Positions 27,705-36,400 are shown, counted from the first letter of the stretch. The stretch is DNA of 64,000 nucleotides from Nitrospira sp. (GCA_030123625.1 CP126121.1:1218179-1282178), one strand, 5' to 3'. Numbers and translations: made by a program. Notes: generated by a model not told the origin, from the sequence alone.

Positions 27705-28577
27705 TCAGCGATTGTCCTTCCGCTGCTGAGAAAGATACCGGTACATCCCCTCCACATTCTCCGGGAACCAGTCCGCGTACCGTTGCCACTGCTCGTACTT
27801 GGGAAGTTGAACGGTCTTTTTCGCCTCTTCCATACTCGTACCCTTCCGGACTTGCTCCTCCACGGCCGCTCTGAGGTCTTCGAGGTAGCCTCGAAATTGC
27901 CGCACGTGCTCCTTCTTGCCGATCTTGCCATGGCCGGGGACGAGGGTCTCGAAATCCAATTGCTCGACCTGTTTGAGGGACTCAATCCAGTCATCCGGAT
28001 AATCGCTGCGCATCGTTCGGTAGGCCACCGTCTCGACCGGGATGAAATCGACGGCAAAGAGAAGTTTGTTCTGCGGGAGCAGGACGATGAGGCTGTTATC
28101 CGAATGGTTCTTGCCGGTATAGATCAGTTCGACATGCTTGCCGCCGAGGTCGATCGACATCCGGTCAGTGAAGGTGAGGTCAGGAACGGGAGTGGTTGGA
28201 TCCGCCGCTTGAAGAATTTTTTCCCGCGCCGCCGCATGGCTGATGAAGCGTGCCTGGTCGGCGAAGACGCTGCCGCCGGTGATATGGTCGTCGTGGTGGT
28301 GGCTGTAGATCACATAACGGACCGGTTGATCGGTCAGGGTCTTGATCTTGGCCTTGAGCCAGGTCGCCGCGTCCGAGCTGATCGGATCGGTGACGATCAC
28401 GCCCTTCGGCGTCGTGATGAAAATGGCCTGGTGAAATTGGTGCCGGTACAGATAGACGTCACCAGCCAGCTGGGCGATTTCATCGTCCGGCCGGGACTGT
28501 TGGGCGGACAATCCGGGTCCTTGAAGCAGCAGACTTCCGACCGCGAGCACCGACAGAACCCACCGATATCCACTCAT
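27705..28577 (-). CDS. Exported metallo-beta-lactamase-fold hydrolase
   Basis: 290 residues from the ATG at 28577 (GGAGGT upstream; the longer frame has none). Residues 1-25 form a signal peptide ending LSAQ. The metal-binding motif YSHHHDDHITGG fits HxHxDH, with later His/Asp ligands in HSDNSLIVLL and LVPGHG. This resembles the quinoprotein-relay / SoxH-like branch of the MBL superfamily, periplasmic hydrolases of unclear substrate. A C-terminal ~80-residue helical tail follows the core. Confidence 0.88.
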   Translation of the reverse strand: MSGYRWVLSVLAVGSLLLQGPGLSAQQSRPDDEIAQLAGDVYLYRHQFHQAIFITTPKGVIVTDPISSDAATWLKAKIKTLTDQPVRYVIYSHHHDDHITGGSVFADQARFISHAAAREKILQAADPTTPVPDLTFTDRMSIDLGGKHVELIYTGKNHSDNSLIVLLPQNKLLFAVDFIPVETVAYRTMRSDYPDDWIESLKQVEQLDFETLVPGHGKIGKKEHVRQFRGYLEDLRAAVEEQVRKGTSMEEAKKTVQLPKYEQWQRYADWFPENVEGMYRYLSQQRKDNR

Positions 28578-28631
28578 GGCTACCTCCATTGACTGTATCG
28601 TTCGTTCTCGAACTCGTAGTTCTGCAATTCG

Positions 28632-29111
28632 TCACTCCTTCGGCAGGTCATGGTTGAGCCGCTTCCAGGCTTCATATAGATCCAGCCCGACCGGGCGTAC
28701 AGGCCGGTGTTCAAGCCGCATGGCCTGCATGGAAAGGGGCTTGCTCAACTCAGCGTAGAGACTGCTTGTCGAAAGTCCAACCGGTTCGCCGTCCTCGTTG
28801 GAGTAAGCGTAATAGACCTGAGGGATGCCGACCAAATACATGGCCGCAAGACACATCGGACAGGGATGCCCGCTGGCGTACATGACATGCCCATCGAGCC
28901 GCGGATTCTGCTGCGCGCGGGCGGCAAGCCGAATCGCCTCGAGTTCAGCGTGGGCCGTGGGATCGTGGCTCGCCAGCACATTGTTGACGGCGGTCGCGAC
29001 AATCTTCCCGTCCTTGACCAACAGTGCGCCGAACGGGCGGCCCTTCCGAATCAACACATTGTCGAGGGCGAGTTGAACGGCCAAGGCGAGGTAGTCTTCA
29101 GGCTTTGACAA
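28632..29111 (-). CDS. Nucleoside/guanine deaminase (CDA-like, zinc)
   Basis: 159 residues if translation begins at the TTG at 29111, which has AAGGAG at good spacing; a GTG at 29177 would add 22 residues without a ribosome site. The zinc motif is TAHAELEAIRLAAR (HAE) and SGHPCPMCLAAMYLVG (PCxxC), the cytidine-deaminase-fold signature used by guanine deaminases and TadA. RPFGALLVKDGKIVA is the N-terminal strand. Guanine or another base or nucleoside is the likely substrate; TadA identity is less likely without the tRNA-binding tail. Confidence 0.85.
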   Translation of the reverse strand: MSKPEDYLALAVQLALDNVLIRKGRPFGALLVKDGKIVATAVNNVLASHDPTAHAELEAIRLAARAQQNPRLDGHVMYASGHPCPMCLAAMYLVGIPQVYYAYSNEDGEPVGLSTSSLYAELSKPLSMQAMRLEHRPVRPVGLDLYEAWKRLNHDLPKE

Positions 29112-29279
29112 GACCTCTCCTTGGGCGCCGTCGGATAAGACCGGGTAAAGCCGTCCTTTGGCCGTCGAACCGGACACCCATGTCTGCAGTCATCATGTCC
29201 CACATCGGTGCCGCGACAACCGGCTCCTCAGGATTCCGGTGAAGCGCCGTGACGGTCTTCGTATCGTGCTCATCTGAAA

Positions 29280-30062
29280 TCATCCACCAAGTCCGTCCTT
29301 CCTCCCAACCAGGATGAGCGTGGGATAGGCGAAATGGATTTCCGTCCCGACCCAATGGGCACCCATTCCGAGACGATCCTGCCCAATATCGTTGCGGAAG
29401 AGGGCGCGAATTTTCTCATCGTCGCCGGGACGAGGGAATGATGCGGCCAATTGTCGTTCGAGCTCCATGTCGAGCCTGTACCAGTGGGTTGCGACATGAT
29501 CAAGCTTCAATCGTTCAGCCATGCCGAGCAATTCTTCCGGCGTGCAGGCGCTGGTGTGGGACGGATCCCGCAGTTTCTCAAGGTGATCGTAGGCGGCTCT
29601 TTTTTCCGGCGGAATCGCGACATCGACGGCCATCAACACCCCGCCCTTTTTGCACACCCGGTGCATTTCCGCGAGCACCCGGAAGGGGTCGAGGAAATGA
29701 TGAAAGGAATAGCGCGTGATCACCATGGAAAAGGATTCGTCGGCATAGGGCAGCGGCAAGACATCGGCGTTGTTCCATTCCATGTTCGTGAGCCCTTTGT
29801 CCCTTTGGATCTGCCGCGCCTTGTCGATCATGGCGGGCGTGATGTCGATCCCCGTAACCTGTGCGGCTCGCGCGGCGAAGGCGCAGGCCACCAAACCCGG
29901 GCCACAGGCGACGTCAAGCACCGTATCGCGTGACGTGACGCCGGTTGATTCGAGCATGAGCCGGAAGGCCGACTCCTCCGAATGTTCGGGCATGTCCGTG
30001 AAGGGACCGGCTTGCCTGGTGAATTGCTCAATGATGGATGCCTGATGTTGTGCCTCTGTCAT
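29280..30062 (-). CDS. Class I SAM-dependent methyltransferase
   Basis: 260 residues from MTEAQHQASI (AGGAG upstream of 30062). VLDVACGPGLVACAFAAR is motif I, TGIDITPAMIDKAR binds the ribose, NADVLPLPYADESFSMV is the next strand, and a UbiE/Methyltransf_11 pattern follows (FHHFLDPFRVLAEMHRVCKKGG). The acceptor is unknown; the UbiE-like class often methylates quinones, lipids or small molecules. Followed after 168 bases by the deaminase. Confidence 0.88.
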   Translation of the reverse strand: MTEAQHQASIIEQFTRQAGPFTDMPEHSEESAFRLMLESTGVTSRDTVLDVACGPGLVACAFAARAAQVTGIDITPAMIDKARQIQRDKGLTNMEWNNADVLPLPYADESFSMVITRYSFHHFLDPFRVLAEMHRVCKKGGVLMAVDVAIPPEKRAAYDHLEKLRDPSHTSACTPEELLGMAERLKLDHVATHWYRLDMELERQLAASFPRPGDDEKIRALFRNDIGQDRLGMGAHWVGTEIHFAYPTLILVGRKDGLGG

Positions 30063-30140
30063 GCCTGTCTCCTGTTGTCTTCGGCGGTGAAATCGGCACA
30101 CGTCGCGAGATCGGCGCACATCTCGTCTCCCGCGACACTA

Positions 30141-30526
30141 TCAATTCACTTCTACTCGGTCCCGTTCGGAGGTTCCGATCAAGCCGGCCAAAATCCGATC
30201 GACATCTTGTCCGCGGGCAATGTGATACGAAAATCCCGATCGAGAACTGGCGCCCAATGGAGTCGCATGAAACCGCAATGTATCCAAAGCTGCTTTGAGC
30301 AAGAGGTTGTGCTTGAAGCAATAGCCTCCTCGCCTCGCTCGCACCATCTTGCGTTGAAGCGATTCGAGATCCAGCACGATGGGATGTCCAAAAAGTGGGG
30401 TAAGATTCTCGAACGGAATCGCTTCGACGTGCCTGAAGTGCAGCGTCCGAAGCGTATCCCCCGTGGCGGCTCGGCCGCCTTCATCGCGGATTCTCTTAAA
30501 TAGGCCTCGAGATCGAACGATTCCAT
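30141..30526 (-). pseudogene. Arylamine N-acetyltransferase, frameshifted and 3'-truncated
   Basis: The first codons from 30526 read MESFDLEAYL. One base is missing near 30497 (TTTAAGAG where TTTAAAGAG is expected), and the neighbouring frame continues LRTLHFRHVEAIPFENLTPL and then LESLQRKMVRARRGGYCFKH. RGGYCF holds the catalytic Cys of NAT enzymes. After ~20 further residues the NAT match ends and the frame closes at 30141. A complete enzyme has ~270 residues with the His and Asp of the triad, both absent here. Confidence 0.75.
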
Positions 30527-30719
30527 GCCACCTTCGATGCGGATCAGCCCGCTCTGCTTCCTTGGTGCCGAAGAATCTTGTGCGGATCAGACGCTCAGGG
30601 CGATGATCGACTCTGGGCGGGGTGCCGATACCTGCCTTTCAGGTTTTCCAGGAACTACTCGGCATACCCCTGCCACGACTGTACCGGGGAAACCGTACGG
30701 CTTGTCTCACAAACGGATT
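30527..30719. other. Spacer downstream of the seven-gene operon
   Basis: About 190 bases with no gene, hairpin terminator or repeat recognised. Confidence 0.35.
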
Positions 30720-31184
30720 TTACAGTCGCTTTTCCTCCAAGTCGTATACGTCGAACCAGACGTAGACCGGCCGATGATTCGGCACGAACTTGGGAATGTA
30801 TTCCTCGAGATATTGCTGCGCCTGCAGACTCATGTCGCTGAGTTTCATGTCACGCAGCCGGTTATTCCATTTCAGTACCTCGTCCGGATCCTTCACCTTG
30901 GAATGTTCAGTGATCCATCGAGCAATATCGTCGTCTGCGGTCCCAGTGGCGACGACTTGCTGGAATTGGTCCGGCGTGATCCCTGTAAATGCAAACCATT
31001 GAGTCGCCAGGGAGCAAGGCCAATAGTTGTACTCGCCGTTCATATTCACGAGGAACGCCCTGCACTTATCGACGCACCGCGCCGCAATCACGTAGCCGCC
31101 GAGTTTTTCTCGAGGACTGCGTGGGTACGTCTTCCGGAGATCCTTGGCTAATTGTTTGACTTTCTCGAGGTCACTGCTCATCAT
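30720..31184 (-). CDS. DUF5069 family protein
   Basis: 154 residues with GGGAGAG upstream of 31184. LGGYVIAARCVDKCRAFL, NMNGEYNYWPCSLATQWFAF and TGITPDQFQQVVATG reproduce the DUF5069 pattern: a small helical fold in which a Cys and Tyr lie near one another. Function unknown. Last gene of the operon 34761-30720; the 18-base gap from the preceding gene supports co-transcription. Confidence 0.82.
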   Translation of the reverse strand: MMSSDLEKVKQLAKDLRKTYPRSPREKLGGYVIAARCVDKCRAFLVNMNGEYNYWPCSLATQWFAFTGITPDQFQQVVATGTADDDIARWITEHSKVKDPDEVLKWNNRLRDMKLSDMSLQAQQYLEEYIPKFVPNHRPVYVWFDVYDLEEKRL

Positions 31185-31202
31185 GGTCTCTCCCTATATC
31201 TC

Positions 31203-31601
31203 TCATCGTGAACCAAGCAACGGCTTCACTTGAGCGTGGGCCAACCCCACTTCAGGCGCTCGCTGCAACGCGTCGTAATAGTGCCGGCCGAATCCTTCGC
31301 CCGTTTCCGACGGGGTCAGCAGACTTCGCAATGAGGCGAGCAGCGCGGCGATCTCAGCGCCGGATGCGGTCCGGTCTTCTTCGGCCAGTTCGTCGAGTCT
31401 GGTCATGGAGTGAGACAGCGGCCGCAACCAGCCAAACCAGGAGTCCCCCAGCACCAATTGAAGAAATGCTCCATTGGACGCGATGCGGCCGTGCACGCGC
31501 TCGTACGACAGTCGCTCTGCGTCCAGCAATGCTTTATGGAGACGAAGCAGCGCGCGGGACAGGTCGTCCAATCTCGCGCGTGCCTGATCATGCCCCTGCA
31601 T
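31203..31601 (-). CDS. Conserved helical protein of unknown function
   Basis: 132 residues, GGAGG before the start at 31601. It is almost entirely helical: RLDDLSRALLRLHKALLDAER, then NGAFLQLVLGDSWFGWLRPLS and MTRLDELAEEDR. The LVLGDxWFxWLRPLS block recurs in uncharacterised proteins of soil bacteria. It may be a cytoplasmic stress-linked bundle; no catalytic site can be named. Sixth gene of the operon. Confidence 0.7.
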   Translation of the reverse strand: MQGHDQARARLDDLSRALLRLHKALLDAERLSYERVHGRIASNGAFLQLVLGDSWFGWLRPLSHSMTRLDELAEEDRTASGAEIAALLASLRSLLTPSETGEGFGRHYYDALQRAPEVGLAHAQVKPLLGSR

Positions 31602-31622
31602 GAGTCCCTCCTCTATCTGTAC

Positions 31623-32330
31623 CTACGACTCCTCGGCCGGCTTCGCGCCGGCTCCTCTGCCGATTGGAACAGTGGCTCCGTTGATCTGCGCCGCCTCATC
31701 GGAGGCGAGAAAGAGGAGAGTCTCGGCGATGGATTCCGGCTTCGTCCACGTCGATGGATCAGTTTGAGGCATACTTCCACGGTTGGCCGGCGTATCAATG
31801 GTCGTCGGCAACACTCCATTGACGGTGACACCCGATCCTTTCAGTTCGAGCGCCAGCACGTTGATCAACGCGAGCAGCCCCGACTTGGCGACGAGGTAGG
31901 CGGCGGCGCCGGGAAACGGCTCGACCGCCGCCCAAGCCGCCATGTGTAGAATGCGACCGGTTCCGCGCTCCACCATATGAGGGAGGACGGCTTTCGACAG
32001 CAGGAACGCGGACGTCATGTTTATCGACAACATCCGCTGCCACAGCGACACATCGGTCTCCATAACACGCCCCGTCGCAAAACCGCCGACCAAGTTCACC
32101 AACACATCGAGACGCCCGATTTTTCCGGTGACTTCATCGACGAGACGTCGGACATCGGCTTCATCCGTCACGTCCGCCTTCAGGGTCAGGCGTCCGTCGT
32201 GGTGATCAACGGACGGATTCCGGTCGGCCGTGACGACGCGGGATCCTGCAGCGAGGAAAGCCGGGACAATCGTGCGGCCCAATCCTCCGGAGCCTCCGGC
32301 AATCAACACGACTTTTCCTGTGACGCTCAT
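31623..32330 (-). CDS. Short-chain dehydrogenase/reductase
   Basis: 235 residues; GGAGG before 32330. The cofactor loop is LIAGGSGGLGRTIV (a GxxxGxG variant), VLVNLVGGFATG is the NNAG-equivalent strand, and the catalytic Tyr-x-x-x-Lys is YLVAK within GAAAYLVAKSGLLAL. A C-terminal NGATVPIGRG closes the fold. Active-site Ser position is at HMAAWAAVEPF, where the usual Ser is not obvious, so activity may be altered. Part of the seven-gene operon. Confidence 0.88.
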   Translation of the reverse strand: MSVTGKVVLIAGGSGGLGRTIVPAFLAAGSRVVTADRNPSVDHHDGRLTLKADVTDEADVRRLVDEVTGKIGRLDVLVNLVGGFATGRVMETDVSLWQRMLSINMTSAFLLSKAVLPHMVERGTGRILHMAAWAAVEPFPGAAAYLVAKSGLLALINVLALELKGSGVTVNGVLPTTIDTPANRGSMPQTDPSTWTKPESIAETLLFLASDEAAQINGATVPIGRGAGAKPAEES

Positions 32331-32365
32331 CCCGCTCCTCCTCGCTGAGTGACCGTCAGGTCCAC

Positions 32366-32737
32366 TCAGACCTTTTTCCCTGTATCGTAATAATACCGCT
32401 CATGGATGATCTTGCCGTTCTTCCACTTAGCAACGGACACTTGCTCCATATGGACCGGCTGTCCGGTCGTCGCGATGAAATCTATCGTACATTCGTAGAA
32501 CGTGACGTTGTCACCCACGGCCGAGGCGGTCACATTGAAGCCTTTCCACTCTTTGACGCCATTCAAGAACTGCTTTTCTCTTTCGATGTTCGCAGCTAAA
32601 CCTTTTGTCGGCGGATTCGCGTTCTCTTGCATGGCCGTGTCCTGGTCGTAGAACTCGTTCATGGCTTCAATGATCTTGCCTTGGTTAACATAACCGAACA
32701 GGTCATGTAACCGTTGCTGAAGGTTCTGTGTGCTCAT
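32366..32737 (-). CDS. SnoaL/NTF2-like protein
   Basis: 123 residues from MSTQNLQQRL (AAGGAG upstream of 32737). A cone-shaped NTF2-like fold: helix-rich start (LFGYVNQGKIIEAMNEFYDQD) then strands TFYECTIDFIATTG and WKNGKIIHERYYYD. Such proteins are polyketide-cyclase-like enzymes, ligand carriers or small stress proteins. It starts 12 bases after the upstream VOC gene stop, so the two are likely translated together. Confidence 0.85.
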   Translation of the reverse strand: MSTQNLQQRLHDLFGYVNQGKIIEAMNEFYDQDTAMQENANPPTKGLAANIEREKQFLNGVKEWKGFNVTASAVGDNVTFYECTIDFIATTGQPVHMEQVSVAKWKNGKIIHERYYYDTGKKV

Positions 32738-32748
32738 ACCCGCTCCTT

Positions 32749-33168
32749 TCATTTGTTTGTAGAGGAGAACACAATCCCGGCTTTCTGCACCTCCTGATAG
32801 GGCAGCAGCCACACCAACGATTCATCGCTGAGGTCGCCGACTTGAATCCGATTGCCCCACGGATCGCGAAAGTCGCAGCGAAAGTCAGGATGAAGCTTCA
32901 GTTTATACTTCTTCGTCAGTTTCTTGCGGACTTCCCGAATCTGCTTCGCATCGCGGACCATCAGTCCGAAGTGTTTCGTACGATCGGGCTGCAATTGCTC
33001 GACTTCAAAAATCGCCATGAACTGATGCTCGCCGAGCTTGCACCAGGCCGCTCCCTCGCCGCCGCGCAACATCTTCAGTCCGAACACGTCCTGATAGAAC
33101 TTCACCGCTTTTTTGGCGTCGGTCACTTCGATCACCACATGGTTGCAACCGTATACATGGACCGACAT
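32749..33168 (-). CDS. VOC/glyoxalase-family protein (second)
   Basis: 139 residues, AGAGGTGA before 33168. CNHVVIEVTDAKKAVKFYQDVFG opens the first beta-alpha-beta-beta-beta module; FGLMVRDAKQIREV and FRDPWGNRIQVGDL form the second. The first His and terminal Asn-x-Ile-Gln region resemble metal-ligand positions, but the usual C-terminal Glu is replaced (NRIQVG), so metal chemistry is uncertain. Third gene of the operon. Confidence 0.82.
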   Translation of the reverse strand: MSVHVYGCNHVVIEVTDAKKAVKFYQDVFGLKMLRGGEGAAWCKLGEHQFMAIFEVEQLQPDRTKHFGLMVRDAKQIREVRKKLTKKYKLKLHPDFRCDFRDPWGNRIQVGDLSDESLVWLLPYQEVQKAGIVFSSTNK

Positions 33169-33185
33169 GCGTCACCTCTTGCCCT

Positions 33186-33842
33186 TCACGATCCACCGGC
33201 AATGGGTGGACCGGTTCGAGCCTTTTCCATGGCAGAAACGAACACCTCAACCGGCTGTGCACCAGAAATTCCATGGATCTTGCCGAAGATGAAGTACGGC
33301 ACTCCTCGAATGCCCAACGTATGACCGACCGACTCTTCGGCCTTGACCTCTGCGGCTCCCTCTTCGCTCGTGAGGAACTCGCTCGCATTTAGTCCTGCTC
33401 GATCGGCCAACTCCGCCAATATCGACAAAGAACCGATATCGAGGCCTTCTTCGAAATAACCTTTAAATAGCCGATCGACCACCGCATCTTGGCGACCCTT
33501 GATCCCGGAATACCAAATCAGCCGATGGGCCAGGAAAGTGTTCGGTGTTCGAGCAATCTTCTCAAAGGCAAAAGATATGTGTTCGGCCCTTCCGGCGTCT
33601 AACAAACGCTGCTCCATTTCCTTAAACCTCTCCAGACTGCCGAACTTGGCTGCGAGATAAGCCGTTCGATCCATCCCATCCTTCGGCATCGTCGGATTCA
33701 ACTGAAACGGCCTCCACGCGACATGGGTCTTCACTGTGGTCCCCATTTGCCGTACCGCCCGCTCAAACCGTCGCTTGCCCACATAGCACCAGGGGCAGAT
33801 CACATCAGAATAGATTTCGACCGAAAGCACTCGCTCAGTCAT
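33186..33842 (-). CDS. DsbA-family oxidoreductase (FrnE-like)
   Basis: 218 residues from MTERVLSVEIYSD; upstream frame to 34043 is antisense of the next gene and is not used. The CPWC active site lies at DVICPWCYVGKRRFER; the cis-Pro loop is LGIRGVPYFIFGK. This pattern matches the FrnE/2-hydroxychromene-isomerase branch of DsbA proteins, which are cytoplasmic and linked to disulfide stress. Second gene of the operon. Confidence 0.9.
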   Translation of the reverse strand: MTERVLSVEIYSDVICPWCYVGKRRFERAVRQMGTTVKTHVAWRPFQLNPTMPKDGMDRTAYLAAKFGSLERFKEMEQRLLDAGRAEHISFAFEKIARTPNTFLAHRLIWYSGIKGRQDAVVDRLFKGYFEEGLDIGSLSILAELADRAGLNASEFLTSEEGAAEVKAEESVGHTLGIRGVPYFIFGKIHGISGAQPVEVFVSAMEKARTGPPIAGGS

Positions 33843-33903
33843 GAACGTGGCCCTCTCTTGCCGAGCTGATAATCGTTCATTGCTTGCGCGGGCTCGGCCC
33901 CTC

Positions 33904-34761
33904 TCACACCATCTTCCGTAACGCCTCATGCAGCGTAACAGTACCTCGCACCAGCTTGGCCGGATGCTCGTACCCGATTGCGCCTTTTGAGAAAGCGGTA
34001 TACATTTCCTCGAACAATCTTGCCGCTTCGTCGGAAAACCCAAACGATTTGAATGCCGGAACCACGGCGCTCAGAGGGGCATGTTGGGCCGTGACCGTCT
34101 TCCCCAAGATCTGACCGAGCGCTGAAGCGACCTCATCCGGACTGTACTCTGCCGGACCTGCCATTTCCACGATCTGTTTGCCGGACCCACCGGCAATCAG
34201 ACGCTCCGCTCCGATCCTGCCGATATCTTTGGTTGAGATCATAGGAATTTTAGCCTGAGGTGCGATGAATGTCGGAAGTACTCCCTGGGCCTTCGCCGCG
34301 CCGATGACGGGCGCCCAGTTGTCCATGAAATAGCACGGACGCAGGATGGTCAGGCGCTTGGCAGCACGGCCAAGCACCTGTTCACCATAACTGGCGGCTC
34401 GAATAGGCCCAGTCCCTTCCGCAATATGTCCGCCGACCGACGACAGAAAGACCACATGTTCCGCCCCGCTCTTCTGAACGGCTTCTGCGGCACGATCCAT
34501 CCGCGCTCGTTGATCCGCCAACCATGCCTCAGCGCCATAATTCGGCGGCACCAACAAATAGATTCCTTTCGCTCCTTCGAAAGCCTTGGTTAAGGCCGAT
34601 ACATCGTCAAGCGATGCAACGACGACCTCAGCTCCTTTGACTTTCCAACCGGCACCCTTCTCTGTTGAACGAACAACGACCTTGACCGCCTGTTTGTTGC
34701 CGAGTAAAGTCTCTACGACCGAAGCTCCGGTATTTCCTGTCGCTCCTACAACAACGAACAT
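33904..34761 (-). CDS. NmrA-family NAD(P)-binding protein
   Basis: 285 residues from MFVVVGATGNTGASVVETLL (AGGAGG before 34761). The GATGNTG loop binds NAD(P). RPCYFMDNWAPVIGAAKAQG and IPMISTKDIGRIGAERL are family marks of NmrA/QorB/YtfG-type quinone reductases and redox sensors. First gene of the operon; the palindrome at 34841-34858 lies about 80 bases upstream and is the likely operator. Confidence 0.88.
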   Translation of the reverse strand: MFVVVGATGNTGASVVETLLGNKQAVKVVVRSTEKGAGWKVKGAEVVVASLDDVSALTKAFEGAKGIYLLVPPNYGAEAWLADQRARMDRAAEAVQKSGAEHVVFLSSVGGHIAEGTGPIRAASYGEQVLGRAAKRLTILRPCYFMDNWAPVIGAAKAQGVLPTFIAPQAKIPMISTKDIGRIGAERLIAGGSGKQIVEMAGPAEYSPDEVASALGQILGKTVTAQHAPLSAVVPAFKSFGFSDEAARLFEEMYTAFSKGAIGYEHPAKLVRGTVTLHEALRKMV

Positions 34762-34840
34762 GATGAGTCCTCCTTTTCTTGCCGACACACAGAACAATCA
34801 GTGAGCACGGCTGTAGAGATGATGTTGCCACAGTCGGTGG

Positions 34841-34858
34841 TTGTAAAGCACTTTACAA
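34841..34858. promoter_or_regulatory. Palindromic operator upstream of NmrA operon
   Basis: TTGTAAAG-CA-CTTTACAA: two perfect 8-base arms with a 2-base centre, 80 bases before the first gene of the seven-gene operon. The size and symmetry suit a winged-helix dimer (HxlR, MarR or TetR type). HxlR proteins are known to govern NmrA-type reductases. No regulator gene is adjacent, so the binding protein is unknown. Confidence 0.55.
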
Positions 34859-35237
34859 TTCTGTCTGAAACCTACAACTAGGATTCTCTATTGGTGGCAA
34901 CTTGTATTCCAGACAGGCTCTTCAGCATGGAATTCCCGATTCTCCTCTAACTCATAGAGATTCTCCGGAGTGAAATCGCTGATCAGGAGGAAGAAGGACT
35001 GAGGTCAGAGTCGAATTAACGGCACGGTGCCGAATGGTCGGCTCCTACATACTGAGCGAAGGGGTGCACTCATTGAATTCGATTCCCTATTCACATGAAA
35101 AACGTTTCATTCTCTCTTCATGATCTCTTCATGACATCATCGTTATAATTTCTTCATTACGATCTCTTCATGATGATCTATTCATGATTTATCATAACGT
35201 TCGCATGCTCATACCAGAAACGAAAGGTGATCGCGAC
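34859..35237. other. Long AT-rich regulatory spacer
   Basis: About 380 bases between divergent genes with no coding sequence. AT content is higher than in the surrounding genes, and it contains the 11-base repeat array at 35113-35187. It likely holds the promoter of the plus-strand lipoprotein gene. Confidence 0.5.
35113..35187 (+). repeat. Array of 11-base direct repeats (TCTCTTCATGA)
   Basis: TCTCTTCATGA occurs at 35113, 35124 and 35163; variants TTTCTTCATTA (35149) and TCTATTCATGA (35177) fill the array. Starts are 11, 25, 14 and 14 bases apart. The array lies 50-125 bases before the lipoprotein start at 35238. Adjacent 11-base direct repeats are the arrangement used by OmpR/PhoB-type regulators; the cognate protein is not known. 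Confidence 0.6.
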
Positions 35238-36164
35238 ATGCCGCCATGTAAGATCTACGGTCTCCGCTTGTACTGCTTGATCGTGTTGACTGGATGCACA
35301 TTAGCTCTTGATGCCTGCGGATTGCATCGGACGGTCCTCCTTGAGCTGGAGAGGCACGAACGTATAGCGGCACAGGAACAACACGAAAGGACTTTAGCCG
35401 AGATCACGATGAAGGAGCAAGAAGCTCTTGCGACTCAGACATCGATTAAGGTAGGCGAGATCATCCCGCAACTGTATGGACAGGCACTCCTCCAAGGTTC
35501 GTGGGCAGGAAGCGCTTGTAATGAACGAGTCCTCATCGAAGTAGAACTTGCCACAGCCAATCACGAAGCTCCCTTCAGCAGGTATGTTGAGCCGGGTGAT
35601 GTCGTCGGAGTTTTCAGAGCCGAGGATCACTCAACACCGTCACAGCCCCGAATAATCGAGACTGGATTAAAGGGAGCCTTCAGTTATCACGAGGGAATTC
35701 TTAGTATGGAGGCCACTCCAAGGCCCATTATTCCAACGAGAGAGGAGATAGAAGAAGAATACCGACTACGTGACAATGCAGCCGTGGATATAGAACTTGC
35801 CTCGAATGAGGTGACGTACGGCCAACGTGGACCTTGGGGCATAGAAAATATAGAGCAGGCGGAACGGAACAGGAAGGCGCTGGAGGAACTTGAGACGCAG
35901 GAGGCTCTCCGGCAAAAAGCACAGGCAGAAGCCTATGCGGCAAAGGTCGCCGCCGCCAAATCCGAGCTTGTTCCGTTCCGATTCGACATTGCACGAGATT
36001 CGGAAGGGAAAGGCTGGAGAGGCTTCATTGACGGCCCACACTTCAAAGGGTGCGACATTCGGCTCGCCAGTAAACAGGGAATTACAACCGACAAGTTGCC
36101 GCCCATTACCAGGCAAATCGCCTTGCAAAGAGCCAGGCGCCAGAATTTTGTCTCGTCGCAATGA
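35238..36164 (+). CDS. Lipoprotein of unknown function
   Basis: 308 residues from MPPCKIYG (AAAGGTGA upstream; the in-frame ATG at 35184 lies in the repeat region without a site). The signal peptide ends in a lipobox LTGC with Cys20, so the protein is membrane-anchored. A charged coiled-coil-like helix follows (LELERHERIAAQEQHERTLA), then a mixed domain with GSACNERVLIEVE and EPGDVVGVF, a second Ala/Glu/Gln-rich helix (~225-255), and a short C-terminal domain with two cysteines. No family recognised. Confidence 0.75.
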   Translation: MPPCKIYGLRLYCLIVLTGCTLALDACGLHRTVLLELERHERIAAQEQHERTLAEITMKEQEALATQTSIKVGEIIPQLYGQALLQGSWAGSACNERVLIEVELATANHEAPFSRYVEPGDVVGVFRAEDHSTPSQPRIIETGLKGAFSYHEGILSMEATPRPIIPTREEIEEEYRLRDNAAVDIELASNEVTYGQRGPWGIENIEQAERNRKALEELETQEALRQKAQAEAYAAKVAAAKSELVPFRFDIARDSEGKGWRGFIDGPHFKGCDIRLASKQGITTDKLPPITRQIALQRARRQNFVSSQ

Positions 36165-36382
36165 TATCGGTTCAATATTGCCGCAAAGAATGTCAAGAAA
36201 AAGATTATCTCAACCCCGGTCAGCTCTACCAAAGGTACGGGTCACATTCGAGAAGACGATTGTCCGGCTCTTCTTTTGGGATAGGCGTCGTAGAGAGGAC
36301 GGAGCTTGGTTGCTGCCTGATTGATCTGCTATACGGCCTGCTGAACTCTCTCTTTTATCCATTCGAACTTGGTTTGGAGTAG
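36161..36382 (+). CDS. Small ORF overlapping lipoprotein stop
   Basis: 73 codons starting at an ATGA overlap with the lipoprotein stop. The C-terminal half (LGCCLIDLLYGLLNSLFYPFEL) is hydrophobic enough for one membrane helix. No family recognised and codon use is not distinctive, so it may be chance. Confidence 0.3.
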   Translation: MISVQYCRKECQEKDYLNPGQLYQRYGSHSRRRLSGSSFGIGVVERTELGCCLIDLLYGLLNSLFYPFELGLE

Positions 36383-36400
36383 TCCGGCGGTTCTGTCAGA

